Assembly (NCBI RefSeq): GCF_018860855.1
Contig: NZ_JAHKQE010000044.1
Location: 121,235 to 185,234, forward strand
Direction of reading: 5' to 3'
Length of the DNA stretch: 64,000 nt
Source of the DNA: Amphritea atlantica
GTDB taxonomy: Bacteria; Pseudomonadota; Gammaproteobacteria; Pseudomonadales; Balneatricaceae
Below, piece by piece: positions 54,589 to 64,000 of the stretch; within the stretch, counting starts at the first letter, position 1; the number at the start of each line of letters is the position of its first letter. The translations under genes and the position numbers were made by a program. Under the pieces are notes generated by a model. That model saw nothing but the letters and a program-made list of their open reading frames with translations. It did not search any database and was not told where the DNA came from.

Positions 54589-55130
54589 CAATTCCGTTTA
54601 ACTCTTTGCCGGACAACCCATTCAACTACCATCAGTAAACCGATGAGAATGTAAGCGATAAAACCGTTATACAGCATCCATATCTGTTCCGATGCCCAGA
54701 CCGCCGTCACTGCAGACACCGTGCCATTGAACACAAAAAAGGCGCACCAAACCTGGGTAACATTACGGGTATAGGCAACTCCCTGTGGCGATAAGTCAGG
54801 CTCTTTCAGCCGAGCCATTTTTTCAACCACCGTTTGCCGGGCATACAGGCTGCTGGCAAAAATAACCAACATACTGAAATTCACCAACACAGGGTAAAAC
54901 TTCAAACCCTGCTGTATCCCCCCGATAATAGCGATCAAAGTCACGCCTATCGCACTGGCGACAATCACCTTACGTTCGCTACGCTGCTCCCCCGCCAGCC
55001 ATCGCAAGGCCAACACCATCGCGAGCAACGGTAACAGTAGAGCAGCGTTAAAACGCTGTAATCCCCAATAAACGATAAAGGGGTACCCTAGTGTCAGCAG
55101 CAGAACCCCAGCCTTGAAAGCTATCGACAT
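54588..55130 (-). CDS. apeG: APE membrane protein ApeG (COG4648 type)
   Basis: 180 residues with about five membrane segments (for example LLLTLGYPFIVYWGLQRF, AALLLPLLAMVLALRWL, VILASAIGVTLIAIIGG-like stretches and a last one near the end). SLYARQTVVEKMARLKEPDLSPQGVAYTRNVTQVW is the conserved cytoplasmic loop and may approach an acyl substrate. Function unknown; it accompanies APE clusters. Its start overlaps apeF by one base. Confidence 0.83.
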   Translation of the reverse strand: MSIAFKAGVLLLTLGYPFIVYWGLQRFNAALLLPLLAMVLALRWLAGEQRSERKVIVASAIGVTLIAIIGGIQQGLKFYPVLVNFSMLVIFASSLYARQTVVEKMARLKEPDLSPQGVAYTRNVTQVWCAFFVFNGTVSAVTAVWASEQIWMLYNGFIAYILIGLLMVVEWVVRQRVKRN

Positions 55131-55375
55131 CAGCCAAGCAGCTTTTCAACTTCGGTTACCACATCCTGCACAGTCCGAACCGATTTAAAGTCTTCAGGTT
55201 TAATCTTCTTGCCGGTCATCTTTTTTAACTCGACCACCAGATCAACCGCATCGATACTGTCAATATCGAGATCCTGATACAGATTAGCGCCAGGATGTAT
55301 CGCCGCCGGATCGATCTCAAACAGCTCAACAAGCACCGCCGAGATTTTCTGATAAATTTGTTCTTGATCAGTCAT
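55130..55375 (-). CDS. apeF: APE acyl carrier protein ApeF
   Basis: 81 residues. The phosphopantetheine Ser is in DIDSIDAVDL. It carries the growing polyene chain during extension. It is a paralogue of ApeE encoded nine bases upstream; two carriers per cluster are normal for APEs. It must be activated by a PPTase, probably the one at 57741. Confidence 0.93.
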   Translation of the reverse strand: MTDQEQIYQKISAVLVELFEIDPAAIHPGANLYQDLDIDSIDAVDLVVELKKMTGKKIKPEDFKSVRTVQDVVTEVEKLLG

Positions 55376-55384
55376 ACCAACCTC

Positions 55385-55645
55385 TTAACTCGTGCGTTGA
55401 GATTCAATTAAAACGGCCAACGCATTGACGCTGGCAAAATGCTCCCGGGTATCTTCCGAGTCCGCCTTAAGCTTAATGCCATAACGCTTTTGCAATGCTA
55501 AACCGATCTCTAGTGCATCAATCGAATCAAGCCCAAGACCATCAACAAACAATGGTTCATCATCAATGATCTCATCTGGCTCAATGTCTTCGAGATCCAA
55601 TATTTCAATGATCATCTGTTTAATTTCCAGCTGCAGATTGCTCAT
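55385..55645 (-). CDS. apeE: APE acyl carrier protein ApeE
   Basis: 86 residues. The phosphopantetheine Ser is in GLDSIDALEI, after an acidic loop DDEPLFVDG. It probably receives the aryl starter from ApeH. AAGGAG stands ten bases before the ATG, and the start overlaps apeD by 26 bases. Confidence 0.93.
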   Translation of the reverse strand: MSNLQLEIKQMIIEILDLEDIEPDEIIDDEPLFVDGLGLDSIDALEIGLALQKRYGIKLKADSEDTREHFASVNALAVLIESQRTS

Positions 55646-56414
55646 ACAGTACCAACTCCTTATTAAAATACTCTGTCAAATCCGCTGTCAGCTTCCGAGC
55701 AGCAACCGACGGTGCACTCTCAGCTAGATAAGGTGCCACCGGAATTTCTGCACAGACTTTGATCCGAAAATGAACCTTTTGGGACGGCACATCATACCAT
55801 CGATTTTCTTTGCTTAATGTCGTCGGAATACACTCGATAAGAACGGGAGTGATGTCGGCAGCGGCTCTAATAGCCACATTCGCAGCGCCACGCTTAAGGC
55901 TTAGTGATTGTTGTGGCGTAGTGCGTGTACCTTCCGGAAAAATAATGAGGGCATCATTCTTAGCAAACGCCTCTGACGCAGCAAGAATAACCGCTTCACT
56001 ATTTTCATTAATGATATAGCCCGCCGTCTTAATCGGCCCCCGTGTAAAAGGGTTGCGCACTAATCCACCTTTCACAACACAGTTGGCATTAGGCACTAAA
56101 GCGATCAGAAAAATGACATCAATCAGGGAAGGATGGTTAGCCAAAATCAATTTAGCCTGACGCAACTTATCCACATCTTCTAGTTCATAACTTAAAACAC
56201 CTAAGCACTTCATCATGCCAATATAAAAACGAAACGAATAATGAATAATGCCCTGAGCTCGACGTTCTCGCTGGCGTTTGGTGCCGGGTATAAGGTACAG
56301 CACAGGAACCGCAAGTAATGGCAGAAGAATTCCGCCAAGACCGAAGACAAAAAAACTAAACGCGGTACCGAACCAACGCCAAATATGATTGATACGATTC
56401 GCCAAGCACCTCAT
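55620..56414 (-). CDS. apeD: APE lysophospholipid acyltransferase ApeD
   Basis: 264 residues from the ATG at 56414, which overlaps the apeC stop by four bases (ATGA); a TTG six codons upstream is less likely. One N-terminal membrane segment (about 14-40) precedes a PlsC-type acyltransferase: ILANHPSLIDVIF (NHxxxxD motif), FPEGTRT (the second motif) and IPVLIECIP-like later strand. It probably moves an acyl chain onto the anchor lipid during APE assembly. Confidence 0.87.
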   Translation of the reverse strand: MRCLANRINHIWRWFGTAFSFFVFGLGGILLPLLAVPVLYLIPGTKRQRERRAQGIIHYSFRFYIGMMKCLGVLSYELEDVDKLRQAKLILANHPSLIDVIFLIALVPNANCVVKGGLVRNPFTRGPIKTAGYIINENSEAVILAASEAFAKNDALIIFPEGTRTTPQQSLSLKRGAANVAIRAAADITPVLIECIPTTLSKENRWYDVPSQKVHFRIKVCAEIPVAPYLAESAPSVAARKLTADLTEYFNKELVLYEQSAAGN

Positions 56415-57160
56415 CCGCGACTGACCCGCCAACCGCTGGAATCTGAAACGAAGCTGGCACTCGCCTCTAAGCCAGACAAAATCCTTAGCAGTCCGGTAAA
56501 ATCATCGAGGTGAGTGGTATCATTCCGACTGTTTTCACGTTGTATGACAAAATCATCGCCTTCATCTAGCGTTAAAATCATCGCCACCGCACAAGGAAAA
56601 TCAACAGAATCACTGTAGGCCTGATAAAGCTCAGGCAGCGGCACATCATAAATGACACAGAGCACACGAGGTCGCTCCTGTAATTGGGTGGCCGCTTCAA
56701 TAAGCGCATTAGGAATAAGATTTTCCGTTGCCGCAATCGCCGTCACTTCGCTCACATCTTTTCGCGCAATCGACAGCAAGCCACTCAGCGCATTATGTAC
56801 GGCGAGGCTAAAACCCGTTGGCGACATCGACTCACCGTTAGCAATACCTTCAAGCAGAGACAGCGTTAAAGGGGTATCACCATGGCGAGAAGCAAACACC
56901 CCGGGAATCGCATCGATATCGCTCAACACAGGTAAAGCGGCACCAGCGGCACATCGGCCCAACGGGGTAAAGCGCCGTCTCAGCATGGGTGGAATTTGCT
57001 TAAGTGATGTTTTCCCCAACTCTAAGGGAAGCTCCGATGGATGTAACAGCCATTCGCGCCAAGCATGATGACTCTCAAGTCCTGGGGCAAATGCATTCCA
57101 TGATTGCAATTTAAAACGTAACAAGCGACTTACTCCGTCAACGACCGTAGCATTAGCCAT
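56411..57160 (-). CDS. apeC: APE ketosynthase-like chain-length factor ApeC
   Basis: 249 residues, only the N-terminal half of a ketosynthase fold. LGRCAAGAALPVLSDIDAIPGVFASRHGDTPLTLSLLEGIANGESMSPTGFSLAVHNALSGLLSIA matches the beta-ketoacyl synthase-like domain, but no catalytic Cys is present where Cys is expected (SPTGFSLAVHN). It fits a chain-length factor that pairs with ApeO. It is the first gene of the cluster; no good ribosome binding site precedes it. Confidence 0.85.
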   Translation of the reverse strand: MANATVVDGVSRLLRFKLQSWNAFAPGLESHHAWREWLLHPSELPLELGKTSLKQIPPMLRRRFTPLGRCAAGAALPVLSDIDAIPGVFASRHGDTPLTLSLLEGIANGESMSPTGFSLAVHNALSGLLSIARKDVSEVTAIAATENLIPNALIEAATQLQERPRVLCVIYDVPLPELYQAYSDSVDFPCAVAMILTLDEGDDFVIQRENSRNDTTHLDDFTGLLRILSGLEASASFVSDSSGWRVSRG

Positions 57161-57204
57161 TTAATCGCATATGTTAAAATATTATCCCTAATTTTCAGGC
57201 TGGA

Positions 57205-57232
57205 ATTTTACCTGCTCACCTCAGTGATGCAA
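57205..57232 (-). promoter_or_regulatory. Candidate promoter of the APE cluster
   Basis: On the minus strand TTGCAT (57227-57232) is followed after 16 bases by TAAAAT (57205-57210). Transcription would start near 57198, about 38 bases before apeC. No operator is recognised. All seventeen cluster genes could be read from it. Confidence 0.5.
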
Positions 57233-57243
57233 CCTAAAGATTA

Positions 57244-57272
57244 TTGAAGCGGATCATTTATCTCCCTATAAT
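57244..57272 (+). promoter_or_regulatory. Sigma-70 promoter of the secreted protein-PPTase operon
   Basis: TTGAAG (57244-57249) and TATAAT (57267-57272) with a 17-base spacer, the exact consensus spacing and a perfect -10. It predicts transcription from near 57279, which supports the GTG at 57311 as the true start of the next gene. It diverges from the APE promoter. Confidence 0.8.
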
Positions 57273-57310
57273 CCATGCACTTAATGGAAACCACCTTCAA
57301 GGAAAAACCT

Positions 57311-57751
57311 GTGAAACTGTTTATAGCATTGCTAACCTCGACTCTTCTACTGCTCGCCCCAGAGGCTTACAGCCGTGATTCAAAGCTGATGTTCTCAATT
57401 GAAGACGCGATGCAATCTGCTGATTTTAAAGAACGCTTAGATCCCACTATTCGATTGTATTTCGGCCACCAAAAACACGCTAAAAAACTAAGCTCTTTCG
57501 GTAACTTCACCACCAACAAAAAAACCAATGCTTTTGGCAAAAGTGATGGAGAAGCATGTCGTTGGGTATTCCTATCAGCGCTACTGGCATTACAAGAAAG
57601 AGCCAAAGCCGAAGGGGGTAATGCCGTTATTAATATTGTCAGCTATTACAAAAAACAGAAAAACAGCAGTAACAGTGAATTCGAATGCCATGCGGGTGCC
57701 ATCATGGCCGGTGTTGCACTGAACGGCGACGTCGTTAAACTTGCCCGCTAG
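57311..57751 (+). CDS. Small secreted protein linked to the APE cluster
   Basis: 146 residues from the GTG at 57311: AAGGA stands seven bases before it, it begins right at the signal peptide (KLFIALLTSTLLLLAPEAYS), and the upstream ATG at 57275 would precede the predicted transcript start. The mature part reads SIEDAMQSADFKERLDPTIRLYFG, TTNKKTNAFGKSDGEACRWVFLSALLALQERA and GNAVINIVSYYKK. Databases often label relatives excinuclease ATPase subunit, which this is not: it is secreted and has no ATPase motif. Its end overlaps the PPTase start by 11 bases. Function unknown; probably periplasmic. Confidence 0.82.
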   Translation: MKLFIALLTSTLLLLAPEAYSRDSKLMFSIEDAMQSADFKERLDPTIRLYFGHQKHAKKLSSFGNFTTNKKTNAFGKSDGEACRWVFLSALLALQERAKAEGGNAVINIVSYYKKQKNSSNSEFECHAGAIMAGVALNGDVVKLAR

Positions 57752-58409
57752 CGAAACAAAGAGTGCGCTGCAGTTCTGGTATTCCAGAATCGCAGCGCAT
57801 CATGACAAAGAAACACAACAATACCTTTCTCTACTGCCTCTCGCGCAACAACGTTATTACAAACAGCTGCAACATCCTCGCAGAGCGCAACAATACCTAT
57901 TCAGTCGATTGCTGATCTGCACGGCTCTGAGCGAGCGATTTAATCAACCCCTTAACTACTGGCAAATAGAGGAACGGCGTCACTCTACACCGCTTATCCA
58001 CAATCTTCCAACCGGCTACATTAGTCTGACCCATAGCAAATCACTCATCGGCTTTGCACTGAGCGACAATAACGTTGGAATCGATCTGGAATATAAAAAA
58101 AGCACCAGAGATTTTATCTCTGCAGCTGAGCTATTTATGAGCCCTGATGAAATAAGTGCGATGCCTAAAGCAACGTTAGCCAGAAAAAACTATTTTTACC
58201 AATTGTGGTGTGCCAAAGAAGCGCTCTATAAAGCGCTTCCCGCTGCACAGCAATCTCAAGCGACTCTTGCCTCACTGTGTTATCAAGATCTGAAAATGGA
58301 AAATACCCCGTGGTACCTTTACGAAGCGACCATCGATCAATATCAACTCGCGATTATCGCCAACAGCATATACCCAGAGTCCCTTCACATCAGCGAACTG
58401 AAACTTTAG
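57741..58409 (+). CDS. 4'-phosphopantetheinyl transferase (Sfp type)
   Basis: 222 residues from a TTG at 57741, the only in-frame start near; its ribosome binding site is weak, so it depends on coupling to the overlapping secreted-protein gene. The Sfp motifs are NVGIDLEYKKSTRDF (Mg-binding GxDxE) and WCAKEALYKALP (WxxKEAxxK). It transfers phosphopantetheine from CoA to carrier proteins. Its place divergent from the APE cluster suggests it activates ApeE and ApeF. Confidence 0.88.
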   Translation: MPASETKSALQFWYSRIAAHHDKETQQYLSLLPLAQQRYYKQLQHPRRAQQYLFSRLLICTALSERFNQPLNYWQIEERRHSTPLIHNLPTGYISLTHSKSLIGFALSDNNVGIDLEYKKSTRDFISAAELFMSPDEISAMPKATLARKNYFYQLWCAKEALYKALPAAQQSQATLASLCYQDLKMENTPWYLYEATIDQYQLAIIANSIYPESLHISELKL

Positions 58410-58577
58410 CCCTTAACACCAGCGACACAGTACTCAGCCTATGGTTTTTATTAAATCATTAGGCCTATCAGCCAATTTACACTGTAAGTTAGATCAAATA
58501 CCGATATTATCTCTATAGAACAGCCGCAAAATCAGCCGCTTAATCATACTTTCACTCCCATATTATTTGGAAACACC

Positions 58578-59429
58578 ATGACAATATACAAATCAACTGA
58601 CGGTGAGCACGCGGTCAAACAGTGCTATAACGAGGTGCTTAAACTCTGGCCGGTTGCTTTTGAATCGTTAACCTTGCCCACTCGTCACGGTGAAACCCAT
58701 GTGCTGGCCTGTGGTGATGCTGCTCTGCCACCGCTGTTGCTCATGCACGGCGCTATGTCCAACGCCAGCGCTTGGCTACAAAATATCGAGGAGTGGTCGA
58801 AGCATTTTCACATCTATGCGATCGATATGATTGGCGAGCCAGGCTTAAGCGCACAGGTTCGTCTACCCATGGCCGGTGATGCCTACGCTTTATGGTTGGA
58901 TGAGGTGATGCAAGGGTTATCGCTGTCTCATGTTGCTATCGTTGGTGAATCATTAGGTGGTTGGTTGGCACTGGATTATGCCAACCGTCGACCAGAGAAG
59001 GTCAACCGACTCGCGCTTTTAGTACCCGGTGGCGTTGGCCCACAACGGAAATTCCTTCTCAAAGCCCTACCACTGATGTTGTTAGGCAAATGGGGCAAAC
59101 GAAAAGTACGTGAGATGATCTTCGGCCCTGAAGAAAAAAACCCATCGGCAACCATGCTGAAACTTCGTCAGTTGTTTGCCTTGATTACCCGGCATGTTAT
59201 CCCCCGCTTTGATAGACTACCGATCTTCAATGATCAAGCTCTACAGGCTATCACAGCCCCGACGCTGGCGATCGTTGCGGGAAAAGATGTATTACTCAAC
59301 TCAAAAGCGACCCAAGCAAGGCTTGAAGCGAACGTTGCCGATATTAAGGTAATCTACCAACCGGAAGCCCCTCACCTGATTCGGGATAGGGGTGCTATTT
59401 TAGAATTCTTATTAAAAACGACAACCTAA
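58578..59429 (+). CDS. Alpha/beta hydrolase
   Basis: 283 residues, no signal peptide. PPLLLMHGAMSNASAWLQNI holds the oxyanion-hole HG, VAIVGESLGGWLALDYANR the nucleophile elbow (Ser in GESLGG), LAIVAGKDVLLNS the acidic residue and EAPHLIRDRG the catalytic His. The fold is of the carboxylesterase/haloperoxidase-like group; the substrate cannot be told. It is separated from the PPTase gene by 168 bases and is probably its own transcript. Confidence 0.88.
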   Translation: MTIYKSTDGEHAVKQCYNEVLKLWPVAFESLTLPTRHGETHVLACGDAALPPLLLMHGAMSNASAWLQNIEEWSKHFHIYAIDMIGEPGLSAQVRLPMAGDAYALWLDEVMQGLSLSHVAIVGESLGGWLALDYANRRPEKVNRLALLVPGGVGPQRKFLLKALPLMLLGKWGKRKVREMIFGPEEKNPSATMLKLRQLFALITRHVIPRFDRLPIFNDQALQAITAPTLAIVAGKDVLLNSKATQARLEANVADIKVIYQPEAPHLIRDRGAILEFLLKTTT

Positions 59430-59449
59430 AGCATGCCTCGACGGCATAC

Positions 59450-60475
<1,026 letters not shown>

Positions 60476-60644
60476 TTACACTCTCAGATAACGTCAATAC
60501 GTTTCAAGTAATATAAAGCGTTTTCAAATAGTCAACTAACGCTCGCCAACTTCACATCAATTGCTCTGTGATTTTTGACAGTAAAAATGAAATCTAGCGC
60601 TTTTTCAATAGCCTAGCACGGGATTCGTTGCCTAAGAACACTTC

Positions 60645-61919
60645 TTAAGCAATAGGTTCTTTCGCCGTAGATTCACTCCACGGAGCGACTTTTAATAACA
60701 ACAGCATCCCCGGTATCGCCAACAGCGCACAGAGATAAAAGAACATATTCCAACCAACGGCATCGACAATATAACCCGTCAGGGCATTAACAAAGGTTCT
60801 AGGTAAGGCGGCTAATGCGGTAAACAGCGCAAATTGGGTTGCCGCAAAAGTGATACTGGTCGTACGGGCGATAAACGCGGTAAACGCGGCCGTGCCGAGT
60901 CCAACGCCTAGATATTCGAAGCTAATCACTACCGCCAGCACCAGCTTATCTGGGCCTATTTCGGCCAGCAGTGCAAACCCGAGAATCGTCACGACCTGAA
61001 CAACCCCAAAGATCCACAATGCCCGATTGATACCCAGTTTAATCATCCATAGGCCACCGAGAATTCCCCCAACCACGGATGCCCATAATGCTGACGCTTT
61101 GGCGATAACACCTATTTCCGTCAGACTGAAACCCATATCAATATAAAACGGTGTCGACAAAGCGGTGGCCATATTGTCGCCGAGCTTGTAAAGAAACATA
61201 AAACTGAGAATTTGCAGCGCACCTGCCCAACCCAACCGGGTGATAAATTCATTAAACGGTTCGACCACCGCTTCTTTCAACGTTTTAGGAGCGCGAGGTG
61301 CGGTAATGGGCTCTTTGACGATGAGAGTCATCAACACCCCCACTATCATAAAGCCCGCCACGATCATAAAAACAGTGCTCCAGGGCATCATATCCGCCAG
61401 AATAAGCCCCAAAGCACCAGGTACTATTCCTGAGATTCGATAAGCCTGCACATGCACCGAATTGCCCCAGCCCAGCTCCTGCTCGGGTAATAACTCCCGG
61501 CGATAAGCATCCAGCACAATATCCTGACTGGCACTGAATAGAGCAACAGCGGTGGCGAGATAGGCAATAGTCATGATCGACATGCCCGGGTCAAACAGCC
61601 CCAAACAGGCAATCGAGCCGAGCAACGCCAACTGCATCAACAACATCCACCCCCGGCGACGGCCAAGAAAAGGTGGAATATAGCGATCCATCAGCGGTGC
61701 CCACATAAACTTCCATGTGTAAGGAAAGGTCACCAAGGCAAATAAACCGATCTCTTTCAGCCCAACCCCTTCCGCGCGCAGATAGGCCGGTAGTAATTGA
61801 AACAATACATAAAGAGGCATACCGGAAGAAAATCCAGTGAAAATACAGATCAGGGTGCGACGGTTTAAGACCGCATCCGACCAGTGCTGTTTGTTCTCAG
61901 TAACGTTTACTGGGTCCAC
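60645..61919 (-). CDS. ampG: AmpG-like muropeptide permease (MFS)
   Basis: 424 residues from a GTG at 61919 (AAGGA six bases before it). Twelve membrane segments of the AmpG group: IFTGFSSGMPLYVLFQLLPAYLR and FAALVTFPYTWKFMWAPLMDRY-like start, LFSASQDIVLDAYRRELL near the middle. AmpG imports GlcNAc-anhydroMurNAc peptides for peptidoglycan recycling, and in some species its substrate induces AmpC beta-lactamase. In Pseudomonas it lies near yajQ and panE too. It is shorter than E. coli AmpG (491) because extra C-terminal helices are missing. Confidence 0.86.
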   Translation of the reverse strand: MDPVNVTENKQHWSDAVLNRRTLICIFTGFSSGMPLYVLFQLLPAYLRAEGVGLKEIGLFALVTFPYTWKFMWAPLMDRYIPPFLGRRRGWMLLMQLALLGSIACLGLFDPGMSIMTIAYLATAVALFSASQDIVLDAYRRELLPEQELGWGNSVHVQAYRISGIVPGALGLILADMMPWSTVFMIVAGFMIVGVLMTLIVKEPITAPRAPKTLKEAVVEPFNEFITRLGWAGALQILSFMFLYKLGDNMATALSTPFYIDMGFSLTEIGVIAKASALWASVVGGILGGLWMIKLGINRALWIFGVVQVVTILGFALLAEIGPDKLVLAVVISFEYLGVGLGTAAFTAFIARTTSITFAATQFALFTALAALPRTFVNALTGYIVDAVGWNMFFYLCALLAIPGMLLLLKVAPWSESTAKEPIA

Positions 61920-61972
61920 TTAATATCCTTGAATGAAGTCTAAACCTGCGTCAGCCTAGCCGATATAAAGTA

Positions 61973-61993
61973 ACGGCAGCTGAACGCTGCCGT
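61973..61993 (-). terminator. Hairpin after yajQ
   Basis: ACGGCAGC (61973-61980) pairs with GCTGCCGT (61986-61993), five-base loop, 13 bases beyond the yajQ stop. The T run on the minus strand is poor, so termination may be partial and ampG may still be read from the yajQ promoter. Confidence 0.5.
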
Positions 61994-62005
61994 GTATAGG
62001 AAAGA

Positions 62006-62488
62006 TTAATCCCGAAAGTTGGTATATTGCAGCGGCAGTTCTAGGTCAGCCTCTCGCAACATCGCCATCACACCTTGCAGATCATCACGTTTCTTACCGG
62101 TCACCCGTACCTGATCCCCCTGAACCTGAGCCTGCACTTTCAGTTTTTTATCTTTGATCATCTTGATAATTTTTTTACTCAACGGCTGATCAAGCCCCTG
62201 CTTTAGGGTAACCAACTGGCGGGCACGCATGTTGACCGTTTGCGCCTCACCGATATCCAGACTTTTCGTATCTATCTTACGTCCCACCAGCTTGTTGCGC
62301 AGAATCTCCATCATCTGCTGCAACTGAAAATCTACTTCAGCCTGCAGGGTAATCACCTCACCGGCCAGTTCAAATTTGGCATCGACTTTATTAAAATCAT
62401 AGCGAGTGCTCAGTTCCCGATTCGCCTGGTCGACAGCATTCGTCACTTCATGCATATCCAGTTCAGAAACAATATCAAATGATGGCAT
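62006..62488 (-). CDS. yajQ: YajQ family nucleotide-binding protein
   Basis: 160 residues, like E. coli YajQ (163). MPSFDIVSELDMHEVTNAVDQANRE and YDFNKVDAKFEL are the family start; KKIIKMIKDKKLKVQAQVQGDQVRVTGKKRDDLQ is the second ferredoxin-like repeat. YajQ-type proteins bind nucleotides; in Xanthomonas one is a cyclic di-GMP effector. GGAG stands 11 bases before the ATG. Confidence 0.94.
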   Translation of the reverse strand: MPSFDIVSELDMHEVTNAVDQANRELSTRYDFNKVDAKFELAGEVITLQAEVDFQLQQMMEILRNKLVGRKIDTKSLDIGEAQTVNMRARQLVTLKQGLDQPLSKKIIKMIKDKKLKVQAQVQGDQVRVTGKKRDDLQGVMAMLREADLELPLQYTNFRD

Positions 62489-62606
62489 CCAAAATACTCC
62501 TTAAAACACTGCGACCGCCCCGCTGGCGGTAAATTCGTTTGATCCTGCCTATCATACCGTTATGATGGTCAGACACATACCCCAATTCAGTACAGGATTC
62601 TGACCT

Positions 62607-63518
62607 ATGCACTGGCATATTCTGGGCGCTGGCGCTATCGGGTTGCTCTGGGCAGCTAAATTAGAAAAAGCAGGCCACCGAGTCTCGTTAATTCTGCACA
62701 CCCCTGAAAAACTAACGCAATACACCGATACAGGTGGCTTTGCTCTTACCGAGAACAACCACACCGAGAGGTTTACCCCATCAGCACAGCTTGCCAACCA
62801 GTCTGACCCTATCTCTCATCTATTGATCACCACAAAATCATTTGCCGTTACCGAAGCCTTTGCCTCGATCCAACACCGTCTATCGAGTCATGCCCGAGTA
62901 CTATTACTGCATAATGGTATGGGGCCTCAGCAGCAACTGACCGAAGCCAACCCACAATTAGAGATCTGGGCCGGCAGTACTACTGACGGAGCTTATTTTG
63001 AGCGCCCTTGGCATCTCATCCGTGCAGGCATCGGTACCACACAGGTTGGCCGCCTATCGAACGCGGGTAACGATCAATTATTTGCAGCACTCCGCAGTAC
63101 CGATGATCAACTCACACTGGCCGAAGATATTCAAAACGTTTTATGGCGCAAACTCGCTATTAATTGCGCGATCAACCCACTCACGGCGCTATATAACTGC
63201 CGTAACGGTGAACTACTCAAATACACCGATCGACGGGCAGCCATGGCTCAGTTATGTAAAGAGATCGACGATGTGGCCCACACATTGGGGATCACGCTAT
63301 TTGAACGAAAGTTAATGGAACAAGCATGGGATGTGGCCGAATTGACCAGCGACAACTACTCCTCCATGCAGCAGGATGTGAGCCACCAGCGGCCCAACGA
63401 GATTGAAACAATCACCGGTTATTTTTGCGCAATAGCTGATCAGGCTCATATTGCAACACCGGCGAACCATCTAGTATTAGAGGCTATAAGAGGCTTGAGC
63501 ACGACAGGCGATCATTAA
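62607..63518 (+). CDS. panE: 2-dehydropantoate 2-reductase
   Basis: 303 residues, like E. coli PanE (303). [24 protein letters not shown] is the NADPH loop (GAGAIG), [12 protein letters not shown] the Asn/substrate loop, and [16 protein letters not shown] the catalytic Lys motif. It makes pantoate for coenzyme A. It is divergent from yajQ with only 118 bases between starts. Confidence 0.93.
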   Translation: MHWHILGAGAIGLLWAAKLEKAGHRVSLILHTPEKLTQYTDTGGFALTENNHTERFTPSAQLANQSDPISHLLITTKSFAVTEAFASIQHRLSSHARVLLLHNGMGPQQQLTEANPQLEIWAGSTTDGAYFERPWHLIRAGIGTTQVGRLSNAGNDQLFAALRSTDDQLTLAEDIQNVLWRKLAINCAINPLTALYNCRNGELLKYTDRRAAMAQLCKEIDDVAHTLGITLFERKLMEQAWDVAELTSDNYSSMQQDVSHQRPNEIETITGYFCAIADQAHIATPANHLVLEAIRGLSTTGDH

Positions 63519-63580
63519 CACCCTGTTTGGTCTACCACGTTTTAATTTTCAACAATGACGAGACTCACAAGGATATTAGT

Positions 63581-64000
63581 ATGGGTAAGAATAAACAGGA
63601 GATGAACGCATCTGAAAAACGCCAATCACTGGGCCTAGGGGAGGATTACCCCTACGACAAAAAAATGTCCCGTGATGAGTATGAAAAAGAGAAAAGAAGG
63701 CTGCAAATAGAGCTGCTGCAAATGCAGAACTGGATTAAAAAAACCGGTCAGAAAGTGATTATTATCTTTGAAGGCCGAGATGCCGCCGGTAAAGGTGGCG
63801 CGATTCAGCGTTTCACCGAGCACCTAAATCCGCGGGGCGCGCGTATCGTCGCACTCGACAAGCCCTCTAGCGTTGAACAAGGTCAATGGTATTACCAGCG
63901 CTATATGCAGGAGCTACCCAACGCTGGTGAAATCGTCCTGTTTGACCGTTCTTGGTATAACCGCGCAGGTGTTGAGCGGGTCATGGAGTTCTGTACAGAA
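63581..64000 (+). CDS. ppk2: Polyphosphate kinase 2, N-terminal fragment
   Basis: The first 140 codons of a gene that runs off the right edge. The Walker A loop [12 protein letters not shown] and the Walker B block [17 protein letters not shown] are diagnostic of PPK2, which uses polyphosphate to phosphorylate nucleotides. The N-terminus ([34 protein letters not shown]) fits the single-domain forms. AAGGAT lies seven bases before the ATG. Class (I, II or III) cannot be told from this part. Confidence 0.9.
   Translation, partial: MGKNKQEMNASEKRQSLGLGEDYPYDKKMSRDEYEKEKRRLQIELLQMQNWIKKTGQKVIIIFEGRDAAGKGGAIQRFTEHLNPRGARIVALDKPSSVEQGQWYYQRYMQELPNAGEIVLFDRSWYNRAGVERVMEFCTE

Noticed and set aside
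57311..57751. Excinuclease ATPase subunit annotation often given to this family
   Set aside because: The protein has a signal peptide, is only 146 residues long and lacks any Walker or ABC motif.

Overview
The window is ordinary, densely coded chromosome of a Gram-negative gammaproteobacterium. The best fit is a marine Oceanospirillales or Pseudomonadales relative. The left edge (argG, motY, rnt, peroxiredoxin, grxD, argD, argF) and the right edge (ampG, yajQ, panE) keep gene neighbourhoods that I recall from Pseudomonas. MotY points to a sodium-type flagellar motor. I see no rRNA, tRNA, CRISPR array, IS element or prophage.

Region 1 (1-7.2 kb) holds the 5' end of argG, motY under a near-consensus FliA promoter, rnt, a 2-Cys peroxiredoxin with a 12-bp palindrome upstream, grxD, argD-argF, and metR coupled to an unknown gene. 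Region 2 (7.2-16.5 kb) holds an orphan PcaC-like gene, a class II DAHP synthase with a YqcC-like partner, and a four-gene operon of two paralogous DUF1538 membrane proteins, a P-II-like protein and a CBS protein. It also has a DUF3549 gene, a VOC protein, and a phage-like replication pair (DnaT-like domain plus lambda-P-like helicase loader) standing alone in the chromosome. Region 3 (16.6-21.5 kb) holds purU, then an operon of an archaeal-type nucleoside/AMP phosphorylase, a short PRPP-synthetase-like protein, AlkB and an NfsA-like nitroreductase.

Region 4 (21.5-30 kb) holds a TetR-adaptor-RND efflux operon and a PhnD-like periplasmic binding protein paired with a HAMP-PAS-GGDEF-EAL protein. 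Region 5 (30-42 kb) is mostly housekeeping: flavodoxin, cytochrome c, class I fumarase, a MenA/UbiA-like prenyltransferase, TrhP, ThpR, a membrane-anchored coiled-coil protein, groESL behind a sigma-32-like promoter, FxsA and a FabG-like SDR. Region 6 (42.5-57.2 kb) is a complete aryl polyene (APE) type II polyketide cluster of seventeen genes. Almost all overlap or abut and read leftward from one promoter region. Divergent from it are a small secreted protein and the phosphopantetheinyl transferase that probably activates the cluster's two carrier proteins. Region 7 (58.5-64 kb) holds an alpha/beta hydrolase, an adenine deaminase-like enzyme, an AmpG-like permease, yajQ, panE and the 5' part of a PPK2 polyphosphate kinase gene.

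The best candidates for poorly described biology are the DUF1538/P-II-like/CBS operon, the archaeal-type phosphorylase plus PRPP-synthetase pair, the domesticated lambda-P/DnaT pair, and the architecture of the APE cluster (fused adenylation-dehydratase, separate glycosyltransferase and acyltransferase, no ammonia-lyase or methyltransferase). All functional calls are from reading the translated sequence and remembered family motifs. No database search was run.
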